Assembly (NCBI RefSeq): GCF_003202405.1
Contig: NZ_QJHL01000003.1
Coordinates: 1 to 64,000, forward strand
Length of the DNA stretch: 64,000 nucleotides
Direction of reading: 5' to 3'
Origin: Flavobacterium hydrophilum
GTDB taxonomy: Bacteria > Bacteroidota > Bacteroidia > Flavobacteriales > Flavobacteriaceae
The translations under genes were made by a program, and so were the position numbers. Of this stretch, positions 19,713-29,477 are shown piece after piece (the first letter of the stretch is position 1; each line of letters opens with the position of its first letter). Under the pieces are notes generated by a model. It did no database searches and had not been told where the DNA came from. It saw only the letters and a list, made by a program, of their open reading frames with translations.

Positions 19713-20543
19713 TTATGCTTTTTTTCTTTTTAATCTTCTTCTAATAAAATAGGCTAATACAAAAAATAATACAACAAACGGCCAAATACTTAATAATGAA
19801 ATCAATAAATCAGATAAACTAAAGAATCCTGATTTAATTGCAGTCCACAGTTTTGAGCCATAAGATATTTTAACGCCTTCTTTTTCGGCAATTGTTTTGT
19901 AAAATTCAATAGTAATCGTGCTTTCAGAAACGCGGCTTTCCAAATATTTCAGCTGGCCTTCTTTGGCTTCAATCTCTTCGCGAATAGTCGAAATTTGTTC
20001 TTCAATCTCTAAAATCTCACTTACTTTGTTTGCCTTTTTTAAGATTTCAAGATAACGTTCTTCGAGTTTTCTCTTATTTTTTAATCGAGTGGTCAGATCA
20101 ATAAATTGTTCCGTAACATCCTCGGCAGATATATTTTTAACTTCAAAATAAGAAATGCCTTTAGAAATATCGCTTATAAAATGATCAAAATTTTGACTTG
20201 GAACTTTTACTGTAAGATTTCTAAAAACAGTTGCAAAATCTTTTCCTTCAGAATCATTTATTATTCTTGCTTTATTGGTAGTTGCTGCTTTTTGAATTTG
20301 ATTGAAAGTACTTTCAAGATTGTCGGTTTCAAATCTTAAAGTCGCTTCTTTTATGATTTTCTGTTCGATTTTTTCTTTGATCGCAGGAGCTGCCGGATCT
20401 GGATTTTTTTCGTAAGCAGCGGACTCATTTTTAGGCGGAATTTTTACCGTTTGAATGGCCATAGCCGTCTCTTCAGAATCGTAAGATTTATTACAACCAG
20501 AAAGAATTAAAACAAAACAGAAAAAGCAGAAAATATATCTCAT
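19713..20543 (-). CDS. DUF4349 domain lipoprotein
   Basis: A 276-residue lipoprotein (MRYIFCFFCFVLILSGCNKS). The DUF4349 body has an N-terminal strand region (IIKEATLRFETDNL), an ISAEDVTEQFIDLTTRLKNK motif, and a long coiled coil at about residues 150-210. A membrane segment near residue 245 is followed by a very basic tail (RRRLKRKKA). The topology, a lipid anchor plus a C-terminal membrane helix, is typical of the family. Function unknown. It lies between rnpA and ctpA in a minus-strand unit. Confidence 0.85.
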   Translation of the reverse strand: MRYIFCFFCFVLILSGCNKSYDSEETAMAIQTVKIPPKNESAAYEKNPDPAAPAIKEKIEQKIIKEATLRFETDNLESTFNQIQKAATTNKARIINDSEGKDFATVFRNLTVKVPSQNFDHFISDISKGISYFEVKNISAEDVTEQFIDLTTRLKNKRKLEERYLEILKKANKVSEILEIEEQISTIREEIEAKEGQLKYLESRVSESTITIEFYKTIAEKEGVKISYGSKLWTAIKSGFFSLSDLLISLLSIWPFVVLFFVLAYFIRRRLKRKKA

Positions 20544-20623
20544 AAAGTTCCAATTTAGAGTTAAAACTACAATTTTTTTATAATTTTCTGTCTAATTTGA
20601 TATACAAAGTTAGGTTTTGAGAT

Positions 20624-21028
20624 TTAGATTTCAGTTTTAGTTTCTGAATCTGTCATTTTATTTATTTGAAGAAGAAATTTCTCAAACAACTGAATCGTTT
20701 TTGTATTGATTTCTTCGTAAGATAATTTGTCTTTGGTCTGATAGAAGAACATCAGGGAATAAGGCTGTTGCACATTATCCAAAAGCAAATGTTTGTTCAG
20801 TCTGTATGTTTCTCTGAGTACACGTTTGAAGTAATTGCGATCAACCGCTTTTTTGAAATATTTCTTAGAAACCGAAACCCCAATTTTAATTTTTTCTTCT
20901 GAATCAGCTTCCGCCTGACGATAAACCAAACGCAACGGATATTTAGAAACCGATTTACCCTCCGAAAACAGTAATCCAATTGTCGTTTTGCTCTTTAAGC
21001 GTTCATTTTTAGGGTAGGTAAAGTTCAT
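20624..21028 (-). CDS. rnpA: Ribonuclease P protein component
   Basis: A 134-residue basic protein, the usual RnpA length. It binds the RNase P RNA and helps remove 5' leaders from pre-tRNAs in the cytoplasm. Visible are the N-terminal KNERLKSKTTIGLLFSEGKS, the central IGVSVSKKYFKKAVDRN and the RNR-type signature DRNYFKRVLRETYR. TACCTTTG (read on the minus strand from 21067 to 21060) is a possible -7 element. rpmH is not next to it here. The neighbouring plsC is divergent. Confidence 0.95.
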   Translation of the reverse strand: MNFTYPKNERLKSKTTIGLLFSEGKSVSKYPLRLVYRQAEADSEEKIKIGVSVSKKYFKKAVDRNYFKRVLRETYRLNKHLLLDNVQQPYSLMFFYQTKDKLSYEEINTKTIQLFEKFLLQINKMTDSETKTEI

Positions 21029-21154
21029 TTATTTCAGAAAAAAGTTGCAATTTGAAGAACAAAGGTACAATTAAACCATAAAAGCGGTTATTGTTTTCAA
21101 TTTTTATACCGCTAAAAATTTATTTATTACTTTTGGCAATTAATTTTTTCAAGC

Positions 21155-21895
21155 ATGCAAAAGATAATTTCGTATCCAATCTCCGTAATTTATTATTTAT
21201 GTTTTGGATTGTGTCTGGTTGTATTTCATCCGATACAATGGATTTGCCTAAATGTTTTTGGTTATCAGGCTCATAAAATTAGCGTTGATTATTTGAATTT
21301 TTTTCTGTTAAGATGTACCAATCTTGTAGGTACAACCTACACAATTAAAAATAGAGAGACAATTCCTGTTGGAGTTCCGTTAATTTTTGTGTCGAATCAC
21401 CAAAGTATGTACGATATCGTGGCAATGATTTGGTACTTTAGACGTTTTCATTGTAAATTTGTAAGTAAGAAGGAGTTAGGCAGCGGAATCCCAAGCGTAT
21501 CTTATAATTTACGTCACGGAGGCTCCGTACTAATTGACCGAAAAGATCCTAAACAAGCTATTCCGGTAATCAAAGGCTTGTCTGAATATATTGAAAAAAA
21601 TACTAGATCTGCTGTAATTTTTCCTGAAGGAACCAGAAGTAAAACAGGAAAACCTAAAGAATTTGCTCAAAGCGGTTTAAAAATCCTTTGTAAATACGCG
21701 CCATCAGCGTATGTAGTACCCGTGAGCATAAATAATTCATGGAAAATGGTAAAATATGGGTTTTTCCCTGTTGGTTTAGGAAATCATCTTACCTTTACCG
21801 CGCATAAAGCAATGGCTGTGAAGGATTATGATTTTGCCGAGTTAATGAAGTTGACAGAAAAGGCAGTTGTTGAAGGAGTAAACGAGTATAAATAG
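21155..21895 (+). CDS. plsC: 1-acyl-sn-glycerol-3-phosphate acyltransferase
   Basis: A 246-residue membrane-associated acyltransferase. It acylates lysophosphatidic acid to phosphatidic acid in phospholipid synthesis. The HX4D catalytic motif is NHQSMYD (His82, Asp87). The glycerophosphate-binding motif is FPEGTRSKTGK. A hydrophobic N-terminal helix anchors it. A TACTTTTG -7 element at 21128-21135 lies 20 bp before the ATG. The next gene, an acyl-ACP desaturase, starts 53 bp downstream on the same strand, consistent with joint control of membrane lipid composition. Confidence 0.95.
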   Translation: MQKIISYPISVIYYLCFGLCLVVFHPIQWICLNVFGYQAHKISVDYLNFFLLRCTNLVGTTYTIKNRETIPVGVPLIFVSNHQSMYDIVAMIWYFRRFHCKFVSKKELGSGIPSVSYNLRHGGSVLIDRKDPKQAIPVIKGLSEYIEKNTRSAVIFPEGTRSKTGKPKEFAQSGLKILCKYAPSAYVVPVSINNSWKMVKYGFFPVGLGNHLTFTAHKAMAVKDYDFAELMKLTEKAVVEGVNEYK

Positions 21896-21948
21896 ATTTT
21901 TGCTTTTAGAGAGAATTCTAAAACTTAAATCCCAAATTAAAATAAGTA

Positions 21949-22941
<993 letters not shown>

Positions 22942-22980
22942 ATAATTTTAGATTTCAGAATTTAGATTGTAGATTTTTGT

Positions 22981-23004
22981 AAATGCAACTTTATTGCATT
23001 TTTT
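22981..23004 (+). terminator. First terminator hairpin after the desaturase
   Basis: A perfect 8-bp stem AAATGCAA/TTGCATTT with loop CTTTA, followed by T residues to 23004. Confidence 0.7.
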
Positions 23005-23020
23005 AAAACAGACTAAACAG

Positions 23021-23067
23021 ATGTTGATTGTTGAGGTTTTTAAATCTTTGACAATCAACATTTTTTT
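23021..23067 (+). terminator. Second terminator hairpin after the desaturase
   Basis: A perfect 11-bp stem ATGTTGATTGT/ACAATCAACAT around a 19-base loop, followed by a run of seven T ending at 23067. It is in series with the preceding hairpin. Confidence 0.75.
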
Positions 23068-23179
23068 AATATTTTGGGTCTCTGTTTTTTTGAAAAAATA
23101 CTTTAAATTCTAAAGTGAATCTGATAATTTAAATAACAGTATTGAAATAGTAAAGCAAACTGATAGGCAATAAAATAAT

Positions 23180-23833
23180 ATGAATAATTCTGATTTAATA
23201 AACAAAACAATAGCTTTTGTAAAAGAAAAATTAAACGATGCCGAAGGTGGACACGATTGGTTTCATATCGAGAGAGTTTATAAAAATGCGCTGTTAATTG
23301 CTAAAGATACCAACAGTGATTTGGTTGTGGTACAACTTGGGGCTTTGCTACATGATATTGCCGACAGTAAATTTCATAATGGAGATGAAACGATCGGACC
23401 TAAAACAGCTCGTTTGTTTTTGGAATCTGAATCTGTTTCAGAAGATACTATCCAACACGTTATTAGTATCATCGAAAACATTTCATTCAAAGGAGGAAAT
23501 TTCGAAAAGAAATTCTCTTCGATAGAACTTGACATTGTTCAGGATGCGGATCGTTTAGATGCAATTGGAGCAATTGGGGTGGCCAGAGCGTTTAATTATG
23601 GAGGTTTTAAAAATCGTGCATTATACAATCCTGAGATTGCTCCTCTTACCAATATGACCAAGGAAGAATACAAAAGCAACAATGCACCGACAATAAATCA
23701 TTTCTACGAAAAACTTTTACTCTTAAAAGATAAAATGAATACCGAAACCGGGAAACAAATTGCTGCTGAAAGACATAATTTTATGGAGACTTTTCTAGCT
23801 CAGTTTTATGCAGAGTGGGAGGGGATTAAATAG
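23180..23833 (+). CDS. HD-domain phosphohydrolase (YedJ/YpgQ-like)
   Basis: A 217-residue cytoplasmic HD-superfamily hydrolase. The metal-binding pattern is complete: GGHDWFHIERV (first His-Asp), LLHDIADSKFH (HD pair) and IVQDADRLDAIGAIGVARAF (distal Asp). The family cleaves phosphate esters or nucleotides, but the substrate cannot be read here. It stands alone, preceded by the two desaturase terminators. A long perfect inverted repeat lies just after its stop (23860-23912). Confidence 0.88.
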   Translation: MNNSDLINKTIAFVKEKLNDAEGGHDWFHIERVYKNALLIAKDTNSDLVVVQLGALLHDIADSKFHNGDETIGPKTARLFLESESVSEDTIQHVISIIENISFKGGNFEKKFSSIELDIVQDADRLDAIGAIGVARAFNYGGFKNRALYNPEIAPLTNMTKEEYKSNNAPTINHFYEKLLLLKDKMNTETGKQIAAERHNFMETFLAQFYAEWEGIK

Positions 23834-23859
23834 TTTTATCAGAAAGAGACACAAAGAAA

Positions 23860-23912
23860 AAGCACAAAGATTCGCAAAGTTTTTTAAAATCTCTTTGCGA
23901 ATCTTTGTGCTT
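23860..23912. repeat. Perfect 20-bp inverted repeat between the HD hydrolase and feo genes
   Basis: Positions 23860-23879 (AAGCACAAAGATTCGCAAAG) are exactly complementary to 23893-23912 around a 13-base loop containing TTTTTT. No T run follows the right arm, so it does not look like a standard terminator. The words GATTCGCAAAG and TCTCTGTG recur in other gaps of this window (for example around 47540-47575), suggesting a dispersed repeat family. Confidence 0.8.
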
Positions 23913-23933
23913 ATTTGGTGAATCTCTGTGGAA

Positions 23934-24056
23934 TCAACTGCACCCACAATTGCCATCCCCACAATCTTTTTTCTTTTTAGATTTCCAAAAGTACTTTCTA
24001 ATCAAAAAAACAATAGCAAGAAATAAGATGATAAAGGCAATAATTTCTTGTATCAT
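23934..24056 (-). CDS. FeoB-associated Cys-rich membrane mini-protein
   Basis: A 40-residue protein. It has one N-terminal membrane helix (IIAFIILFLAIVFLI), a short basic stretch (KSKKKK) and a Cys-rich tail ending DCGDGNCGCS. This matches the small FeoB-associated Cys-rich proteins often encoded next to feoB. It starts 6 bp after the feoB stop on the same strand, so it is the third gene of feoA-feoB. The tail may bind iron or interact with FeoB at the membrane; that role is inferred from context. Confidence 0.85.
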   Translation of the reverse strand: MIQEIIAFIILFLAIVFLIRKYFWKSKKKKDCGDGNCGCS

Positions 24057-24062
24057 ATCACT

Positions 24063-26162
24063 TTATTTTAAAAATTGATACGCCACAAGAGCCGTAATAT
24101 AAGCAAGACCTGTCATGAAGAAAAGCTGCATTGCTGGCCATTTCCACGAGTTGGTTTCTTTTTTAGTGATTGCCAATGTACTTGCACATTGCATAGCAAA
24201 CGCGTAAAACAGTAATAATGAAATTCCGCTGGCAAAATTGAATATTTTTTCTCCTGTTTTTGGATTGACTTCTTTTTGCATTTTGCTTTTAATTGTTGAT
24301 TCGTTATCACTATCTCCAACGCTATAAATCGTAGCCAGTGTTCCTACCAAAACTTCACGTGCTGCAAACGAGCTGATTATAGCTATTCCGATTTTCCAGT
24401 CGTAACCTAAAGGTGAAATTACCGGTTCGATAGCCTTGCCCATAATTCCGATGTAGGAGTTTTCGATTTTTTGAGAAGCTACTTCATTTTCAAATTGCAC
24501 TTCGTTTAAAGGCCTATTTGCAAATCTTTCTTTTACAATAGCTTCCGCGTCGTTAAAATCTTTTCCGGGTCCGTATGAGGCTAAAAACCATAAAATAATT
24601 GATATTGCCAGGATGATCTTACCAGCGCCTACTATGAAAGCTTTGGTTTTCTCTACAACATTAATTCCAACGTTCTTGAAAAGCGGTAATTTATAACTCG
24701 GCATTTCAACAACGAAATAGCTTTTTGATTCGATTTTCAAAATCTTATTTAAAATATATGCCGATAAGATTGCAGTTACAAATCCTAGTAAATACAACAA
24801 CATTAAAGTTAATCCCTGAAGGTTTAGAATTCCCAGGACACGTTGTTTAGGAATTACCAGTGAAATCATGATTGCATAAACGGGTAACCTGGCAGAGCAG
24901 GTCGTAAATGGAGTAACCAAAATAGTAATCAGACGCTCTTTCCAGTTTTCGATATTTCGGGTAGCCATAATAGCGGGAATTGCACAGGCGGTTCCTGATA
25001 TTAAAGGCACCACACTTTTTCCTGAAAGCCCGAACTTGCGCATGATTTTATCCATCAGGAAAACCACACGACTCATATATCCGCTTTCTTCCAAAATAGA
25101 AATAAAAAGAAACAAAAAGGCAATTTGTGGAATGAAAATAATGACACCGCCAATTCCAGGAATTATTCCCTGTGAAAGCAAATCGGTTAAAATGCCGCTT
25201 GGCAGTTCTTGTGCAACCCAGCTGCTTAAAGAGGCAAAGGTGCTGTCAATAAAATCCATCGGAATGGTTGACCAGCTAAAAATCGATTGGAATATCAAAA
25301 ATAAAATAGCAAAGAAAATAGCATAACCCCAAATTTTGTGGGTTAATACGCGATCCAGTTTTGCCCTGATGTCCTTTGCCATTGAAGCATCAACTTTTAA
25401 GCCTTCTTTCAGAACATCATTTATAAACTGATAACGTTTGATAGTTTCTTTTTGCTGAAGACGTTTTAATTCGGAGTGTGATTTGGTAAAAGTGCTTCGG
25501 ATTTCGTTTCGGTCTAAATTCGAAAAATTCACATCCTGAGTGATAACCAGCCATAATTTGTACAATAACTGATTCGGAAAAGCATGTTTTAACTTCTCGA
25601 AATAAACTTCATCAATAACTGAGGCATTTAAACAAGGTTCATGCGGAATAGTTTTATAAGAAACAATGAGTTCCTTTAGTGAGTCTATTCCTAAACCTTT
25701 ACGGGAACTTACCAGAGCAATTTTGGTTTTCAGTTTTTCTTCTAAATACGGAATATTCAACGTAATTCCTTTGCTTTCCATACGATCAGACATATTGATG
25801 ACTAAAATCGTCGGAATTTCAAGGTCTTTTATTTGTGTATAGATCAGCAGATTTCGTTTCAGGTTTTCAACATCTGTTACTACTACCGCGACATCCGGAT
25901 ATAATTTGTCGTTTTTGTTTAGCAAAAGCTCAATTACCACACTTTCATCCATTGAGCTGGCATTCAGACTGTAGGTTCCTGGTAAATCGAGAATGTTGGC
26001 TTTGATGTTGTGAGGGAGTTTGCAGAAACCCATTTTTTTCTCAACCGTAATTCCGGGATAATTTCCCACTTGCTGATTCAAACCGGTAAGCTGATTAAAA
26101 ACGGATGTTTTTCCTGTATTTGGATTCCCGATAAGGGCAACATTGATATTCTGAACGCTCAT
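24063..26162 (-). CDS. feoB: Ferrous iron transporter B
   Basis: A 699-residue inner-membrane Fe(II) transporter. The N-terminal G domain has G1 GNPNTGKTS, G3 LDLPGTYSL and a G4-like NMSD, followed by the helical GDI-like region to about residue 265. The membrane part begins near residue 275 and contains the Gate motifs, including LSGKSVVPLISGTACAIPA and TPFTTCSARLPVY. Length and domain order are normal. It shares one base with the feoA stop, so the two are translationally coupled, and a Cys-rich mini-protein follows. Confidence 0.97.
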   Translation of the reverse strand: MSVQNINVALIGNPNTGKTSVFNQLTGLNQQVGNYPGITVEKKMGFCKLPHNIKANILDLPGTYSLNASSMDESVVIELLLNKNDKLYPDVAVVVTDVENLKRNLLIYTQIKDLEIPTILVINMSDRMESKGITLNIPYLEEKLKTKIALVSSRKGLGIDSLKELIVSYKTIPHEPCLNASVIDEVYFEKLKHAFPNQLLYKLWLVITQDVNFSNLDRNEIRSTFTKSHSELKRLQQKETIKRYQFINDVLKEGLKVDASMAKDIRAKLDRVLTHKIWGYAIFFAILFLIFQSIFSWSTIPMDFIDSTFASLSSWVAQELPSGILTDLLSQGIIPGIGGVIIFIPQIAFLFLFISILEESGYMSRVVFLMDKIMRKFGLSGKSVVPLISGTACAIPAIMATRNIENWKERLITILVTPFTTCSARLPVYAIMISLVIPKQRVLGILNLQGLTLMLLYLLGFVTAILSAYILNKILKIESKSYFVVEMPSYKLPLFKNVGINVVEKTKAFIVGAGKIILAISIILWFLASYGPGKDFNDAEAIVKERFANRPLNEVQFENEVASQKIENSYIGIMGKAIEPVISPLGYDWKIGIAIISSFAAREVLVGTLATIYSVGDSDNESTIKSKMQKEVNPKTGEKIFNFASGISLLLFYAFAMQCASTLAITKKETNSWKWPAMQLFFMTGLAYITALVAYQFLK

Positions 26163-26401
26163 TATAAATTGGTTTTGATAAGTTCAACTTCAATTTCACG
26201 AGCAGTTTCAACACGAATCGCAACATGCGAACCGTTGATGTCCAGATATAAAGGATCTCCCAAAGGAGCAATTTGAAGTAATTCAACCATACTGCCCGGC
26301 AAACAACCCATTTCTAATAATTTTAGAGGAATAAGATCGATATCAAAATCTTTGATAATGGCTTTGTCGCCTTTTTTCAGAGTGTGGATAGTATTTTGCA
26401 A
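26162..26401 (-). CDS. feoA: Ferrous iron transport protein A (TTG start)
   Basis: A 79-residue SH3-like cytoplasmic protein that supports FeoB. Typical FeoA features are the start TLKKGDKAIIKDF, LKLLEMGCLPGSMVELL and APLGDPLYLDINGSHVAIR. An in-frame TAA lies two codons before the TTG at 26401, and the first internal ATG would delete about 30 conserved residues, so TTG must be the start. TATTTTTG read on the minus strand (26434 to 26427) is a likely -7 element. A direct repeat of ATTTAGATTG (26406-26415 and 26417-26426) lies between it and the start. Confidence 0.93.
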   Translation of the reverse strand: MQNTIHTLKKGDKAIIKDFDIDLIPLKLLEMGCLPGSMVELLQIAPLGDPLYLDINGSHVAIRVETAREIEVELIKTNL

Positions 26402-26503
26402 GCTTATTTAGATTGAATTTAGATTGCAAAAATAGACAATAATTCTTTATTTAATAGAATTTAATGTAGTCGAATATGCTAAATGTTTCTAAAAATAAGG
26501 GTT

Positions 26504-27169
26504 TTATTCTTTGCAAAGGAAATCTATATCTTCTAAAAGACGCTTAATGTCTTCTTTGTCTGTTCCGTCATAAAATCCGCGAACACGTCTTTTTTGATCT
26601 ACCAAAACAAAATTTTCTGTATGCACCATATCATAAAGCTGATCTGGTCTTCCGAGTTTTACTGCGAGATACGATTTTCTGGCCATGGCGTAAATTTCTT
26701 TTTTGTCGCCGGTAACCAAATTCCATTTGCTGTCAACAACACCATATTTTATAGCATAGGCTTTTAAAACAGATACACTGTCAACCTCAGGGAAAACGGT
26801 ATGAGAAAGTAACAGTACTTTTGGATTATTTAAAACCGCTTTTTGAACCTCTACAAGATTGGTTGACATTTTCGGACAGATAGAACCGCAGGTTGTGAAG
26901 AAAAAATCGGCTACATAAATTTTTCCTTCGTAATTTTTTTGGGTGATAGTGTCACCATTTTGGTTTACGAATGAAAAATCTGCAATCGTATGATATTTAC
27001 TTTTGTATTGAACTGTGCTGTCAACCAATTCAGGATTTACATCGGCCGGATTGTAAATTGGAAGCATTTTTTGTGGTTTTAAAGCAAAGTAAAACAGTGT
27101 TATGGTGATAGCCGAAAATACAATTAAAACAATGAAGAATTTTCGGTATTTGTATAGTAGTTTTTTCAT
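26504..27169 (-). CDS. SCO1/SenC family protein
   Basis: A 221-residue membrane-anchored thioredoxin-fold protein. One N-terminal helix (FFIVLIVFSAITITLFYFAL) places the domain outside the cytoplasm. The copper-binding pair is in FFTTCGSICPKMSTN (CxxxC), and the conserved His is in DMVHTENFVLVDQ. SCO proteins deliver copper or act as thiol reductants for cytochrome c oxidase assembly. The gene follows a cytochrome c gene by 10 bp and hemB, consistent with a respiratory biogenesis operon. Confidence 0.93.
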   Translation of the reverse strand: MKKLLYKYRKFFIVLIVFSAITITLFYFALKPQKMLPIYNPADVNPELVDSTVQYKSKYHTIADFSFVNQNGDTITQKNYEGKIYVADFFFTTCGSICPKMSTNLVEVQKAVLNNPKVLLLSHTVFPEVDSVSVLKAYAIKYGVVDSKWNLVTGDKKEIYAMARKSYLAVKLGRPDQLYDMVHTENFVLVDQKRRVRGFYDGTDKEDIKRLLEDIDFLCKE

Positions 27170-27179
27170 AAAATAATTA

Positions 27180-27608
27180 TCACTGTTTTATACTATCTCT
27201 TATTTTAAATGGCTGTAAAATGTAACTTTCGATTGCTTTTAACTCTTCATCAGACATAGCTTGGGTAACCGGAAAATTGGTTTTCATTACAGCAAACTGG
27301 CTTGGATCTACAATTGGTTCGCCATTTCCTTTTAAAAAAGTAACGATGTCTGCATTTTTATCTTTGTAGATTTTGGCAATTTCCTGAATGCTTGGACCAA
27401 TTACTTTTTGATCCACCTGATGGCAAGAAATACAATTTCCTTTTCCTTCAAAAATAGATTTTCCCAATTCTTCAGGTGTTTTGGTTTGTGCAGTTTCTCC
27501 TTCAGAATAAGTTTCTGTTGCACTTTCAGTAGTTTTATCAATTGGTTGATTTTCTTTTTTACAGGATATAAAAGCTAAAACAGCTAATAAAAATATAGTT
27601 TTCTTCAT
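27180..27608 (-). CDS. c-type cytochrome lipoprotein
   Basis: A 142-residue lipoprotein (MKKTIFLLAVLAFISCKKE) with an acidic linker and one class I cytochrome c domain at about residues 50-135. The heme-binding motif is CISCH. The likely axial Met is in the C-terminal part (VMKTNFPVTQAMSDEEL). It is encoded between hemB (2 bp) and the SCO gene (10 bp), so these three are almost surely co-transcribed. It is probably a periplasmic-side electron carrier. Confidence 0.9.
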   Translation of the reverse strand: MKKTIFLLAVLAFISCKKENQPIDKTTESATETYSEGETAQTKTPEELGKSIFEGKGNCISCHQVDQKVIGPSIQEIAKIYKDKNADIVTFLKGNGEPIVDPSQFAVMKTNFPVTQAMSDEELKAIESYILQPFKIRDSIKQ

Positions 27609-27610
27609 GT

Positions 27611-28603
27611 TTATTTATTTAAAATGACAGCAGCTTCTTTTGCGAAATAAGTTGATATAATATTGGCTCCAGCACGCTTAATGCAATAAAGTTGCTCTAT
27701 CATAATTTTGTCGTGATCCAGCCACCCTTTTTCTGCTGCGGCCTTTACCATAGCGTACTCACCAGATACCTGATAAACCGCAACCGGAACATGAACAGCA
27801 TTTTTTACCTCACGAACAATGTCTAAATAAGCCATTCCGGGTTTCACCATTACGATGTCAGCGCCTTCTTCAACATCTAATAATGCTTCACGAATTCCTT
27901 CAATTCGGTTGGCATAATCCATCTGATACGTTTTCTTGTCTTTAGGTATATTTTGAGAATCTACAGGAGCAGAATCCAAAGCATCACGGAATGGTCCGTA
28001 AAATGCTGAAGCATATTTAGCGCTGTAGCTCATAATCCCCACGTTATGGTGACCATTTTCTTCCAGAGCTTTTCTGATTGTTAAAACTCTACCATCCATC
28101 ATGTCGCTTGGTGCTACAAAATCGGCACCGGCTTCTGCATGGCTTAAACTCATTCGGGTTAAAGCATCAACTGTAGCATCGTTAATCAACTGACCATTTT
28201 CAATAATGCCGTCATGGCCATAAATAGAATATGGGTCTAAAGCTACATCGGGCATCACAATCATTTCAGGAACAGCATCTTTAATAGCACGAATGGTTTG
28301 CTGCATCAAGCCATCTTTGTTCCAGGCTTCTACACCTTTGTTGTCTTTAAGATGATCACTTACTTTGACATAAATGTTTACCGCCTTAATTCCTAAATCC
28401 CAGGCTTCTTTTACTTCTTTGATGGTATTATCCAATGAATGACGATAAATTCCGGGCATTGACGGAATGGCGACTTTTACATCTTTTCCTTCGGCAACAA
28501 ACATCGGAAGCATAAAATCATTTGGACTTAAAGTAGTTTCACGAACTAAAGAACGAATCGACTCATTAGTTCTTAAACGGCGGTTTCTTTGTAGTGGGAA
28601 CAT
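27611..28603 (-). CDS. hemB: Delta-aminolevulinic acid dehydratase (porphobilinogen synthase)
   Basis: A 330-residue cytoplasmic enzyme that joins two 5-aminolevulinate molecules to porphobilinogen. The Schiff-base lysines lie in SYSAKYASAFYGPF and IVMVKPGMAYLDI. The metal-site segment reads DVALDPYSIYGHDGIIENG with no cysteine triad, so it belongs to the Mg-type rather than the Zn-type enzymes. TAACTTTG on the minus strand (28697 to 28690) is a likely -7 element, giving a leader of about 80 bases. It heads an operon with the cytochrome c and SCO genes. Confidence 0.97.
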   Translation of the reverse strand: MFPLQRNRRLRTNESIRSLVRETTLSPNDFMLPMFVAEGKDVKVAIPSMPGIYRHSLDNTIKEVKEAWDLGIKAVNIYVKVSDHLKDNKGVEAWNKDGLMQQTIRAIKDAVPEMIVMPDVALDPYSIYGHDGIIENGQLINDATVDALTRMSLSHAEAGADFVAPSDMMDGRVLTIRKALEENGHHNVGIMSYSAKYASAFYGPFRDALDSAPVDSQNIPKDKKTYQMDYANRIEGIREALLDVEEGADIVMVKPGMAYLDIVREVKNAVHVPVAVYQVSGEYAMVKAAAEKGWLDHDKIMIEQLYCIKRAGANIISTYFAKEAAVILNK

Positions 28604-28829
28604 AGGGGTTTTTTATAAATTCTATAAGGAACATTCTTTTGCAAAAGAGCTTTATATTCTTTCTAAAACTGAAATTAAAATAAGTGGTGCAAAGTTACAG
28701 AAAAAAGGACTAAATAAAGAGCCTCTAATGAGTTAGAATTCGTTAATATTATCTAAATTCGTATCGCTTTTTTAAATTTCTATTAAGAATCTTCTTATGG
28801 AATGTTTTTTCAAAATTTAAATTTCCCAA

Positions 28830-29459
28830 ATGAAGAAAATATTTGCTTTTTGCTGCTGTTTGCTCCTAACAAGTTGTTTCGAAATAACAGAAAGAATCAA
28901 ACACCATGATGACCAAAGCGGCGAGTATACGCTGATGGTTGACTTTTCGCAATCGTGGTTAAAAACCAAATCGGCCATCTGGCTGGAAGAAGTAGATGGT
29001 GTTAAGATTCCGAACGAACAGGAAATTACACAAAAGCTGGATGAATTTAAATCTAAGGTTTCAAAAATAGAAGGAATTTCAAATATCACGACGAAAACCG
29101 ATTTTGACCGGTATGTTTTTATCATCAAATTAGATTATAAAACGCTGAAAGCATTAAATGAAGTCGTAAACACTTTGAACAAGCAAAAAAATCAGATTCA
29201 TTTTACGGGAGATTCTAAGAGTTTTGAAAGAATCGCATCCTATCCGATTCCCGAAAAATTAGTGAAGGATGAAAAGAAAAAAGAAGATCTGGAAAAAGCC
29301 AGCATTGTATCTATTTATACTTTTGACCGTGATATTTCAGCAACATCTAATGCAAACAGCAAAATTTCTAAAAACAAAAAGACGGTTTTTTTAAAACAAA
29401 GCATGTACAGCGTTCTTAAAAAATCATCACTGATGAACAATACTATTAAATTAAATTAA
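28830..29459 (+). CDS. Hypothetical lipoprotein
   Basis: A 209-residue lipoprotein with leader MKKIFAFCCCLLLTSCFE. The remainder is mostly charged, with alternating strand- and helix-like stretches (EYTLMVDFSQSWLKTKSA, FDRYVFIIKLDYKTLKAL). I do not recognise the family. It is 18 bp upstream of a larger secreted protein on the same strand, so the two are probably made together. The gene is divergent from hemB. Confidence 0.75.
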   Translation: MKKIFAFCCCLLLTSCFEITERIKHHDDQSGEYTLMVDFSQSWLKTKSAIWLEEVDGVKIPNEQEITQKLDEFKSKVSKIEGISNITTKTDFDRYVFIIKLDYKTLKALNEVVNTLNKQKNQIHFTGDSKSFERIASYPIPEKLVKDEKKKEDLEKASIVSIYTFDRDISATSNANSKISKNKKTVFLKQSMYSVLKKSSLMNNTIKLN

Positions 29460-29477
29460 TAATCATTATACTTACTC

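Noticed and set aside
21896..21948. TTTTAGA-N6-TCTAAAA before the desaturase as another DtxR/MntR box
   Set aside because: The spacing between TTTAG and CTAAA is eight, not six, bases, and there is no metal context.
23860..23912. Terminator function for the 20-bp inverted repeat
   Set aside because: There is no T run after the right arm on either strand; kept as a repeat only.
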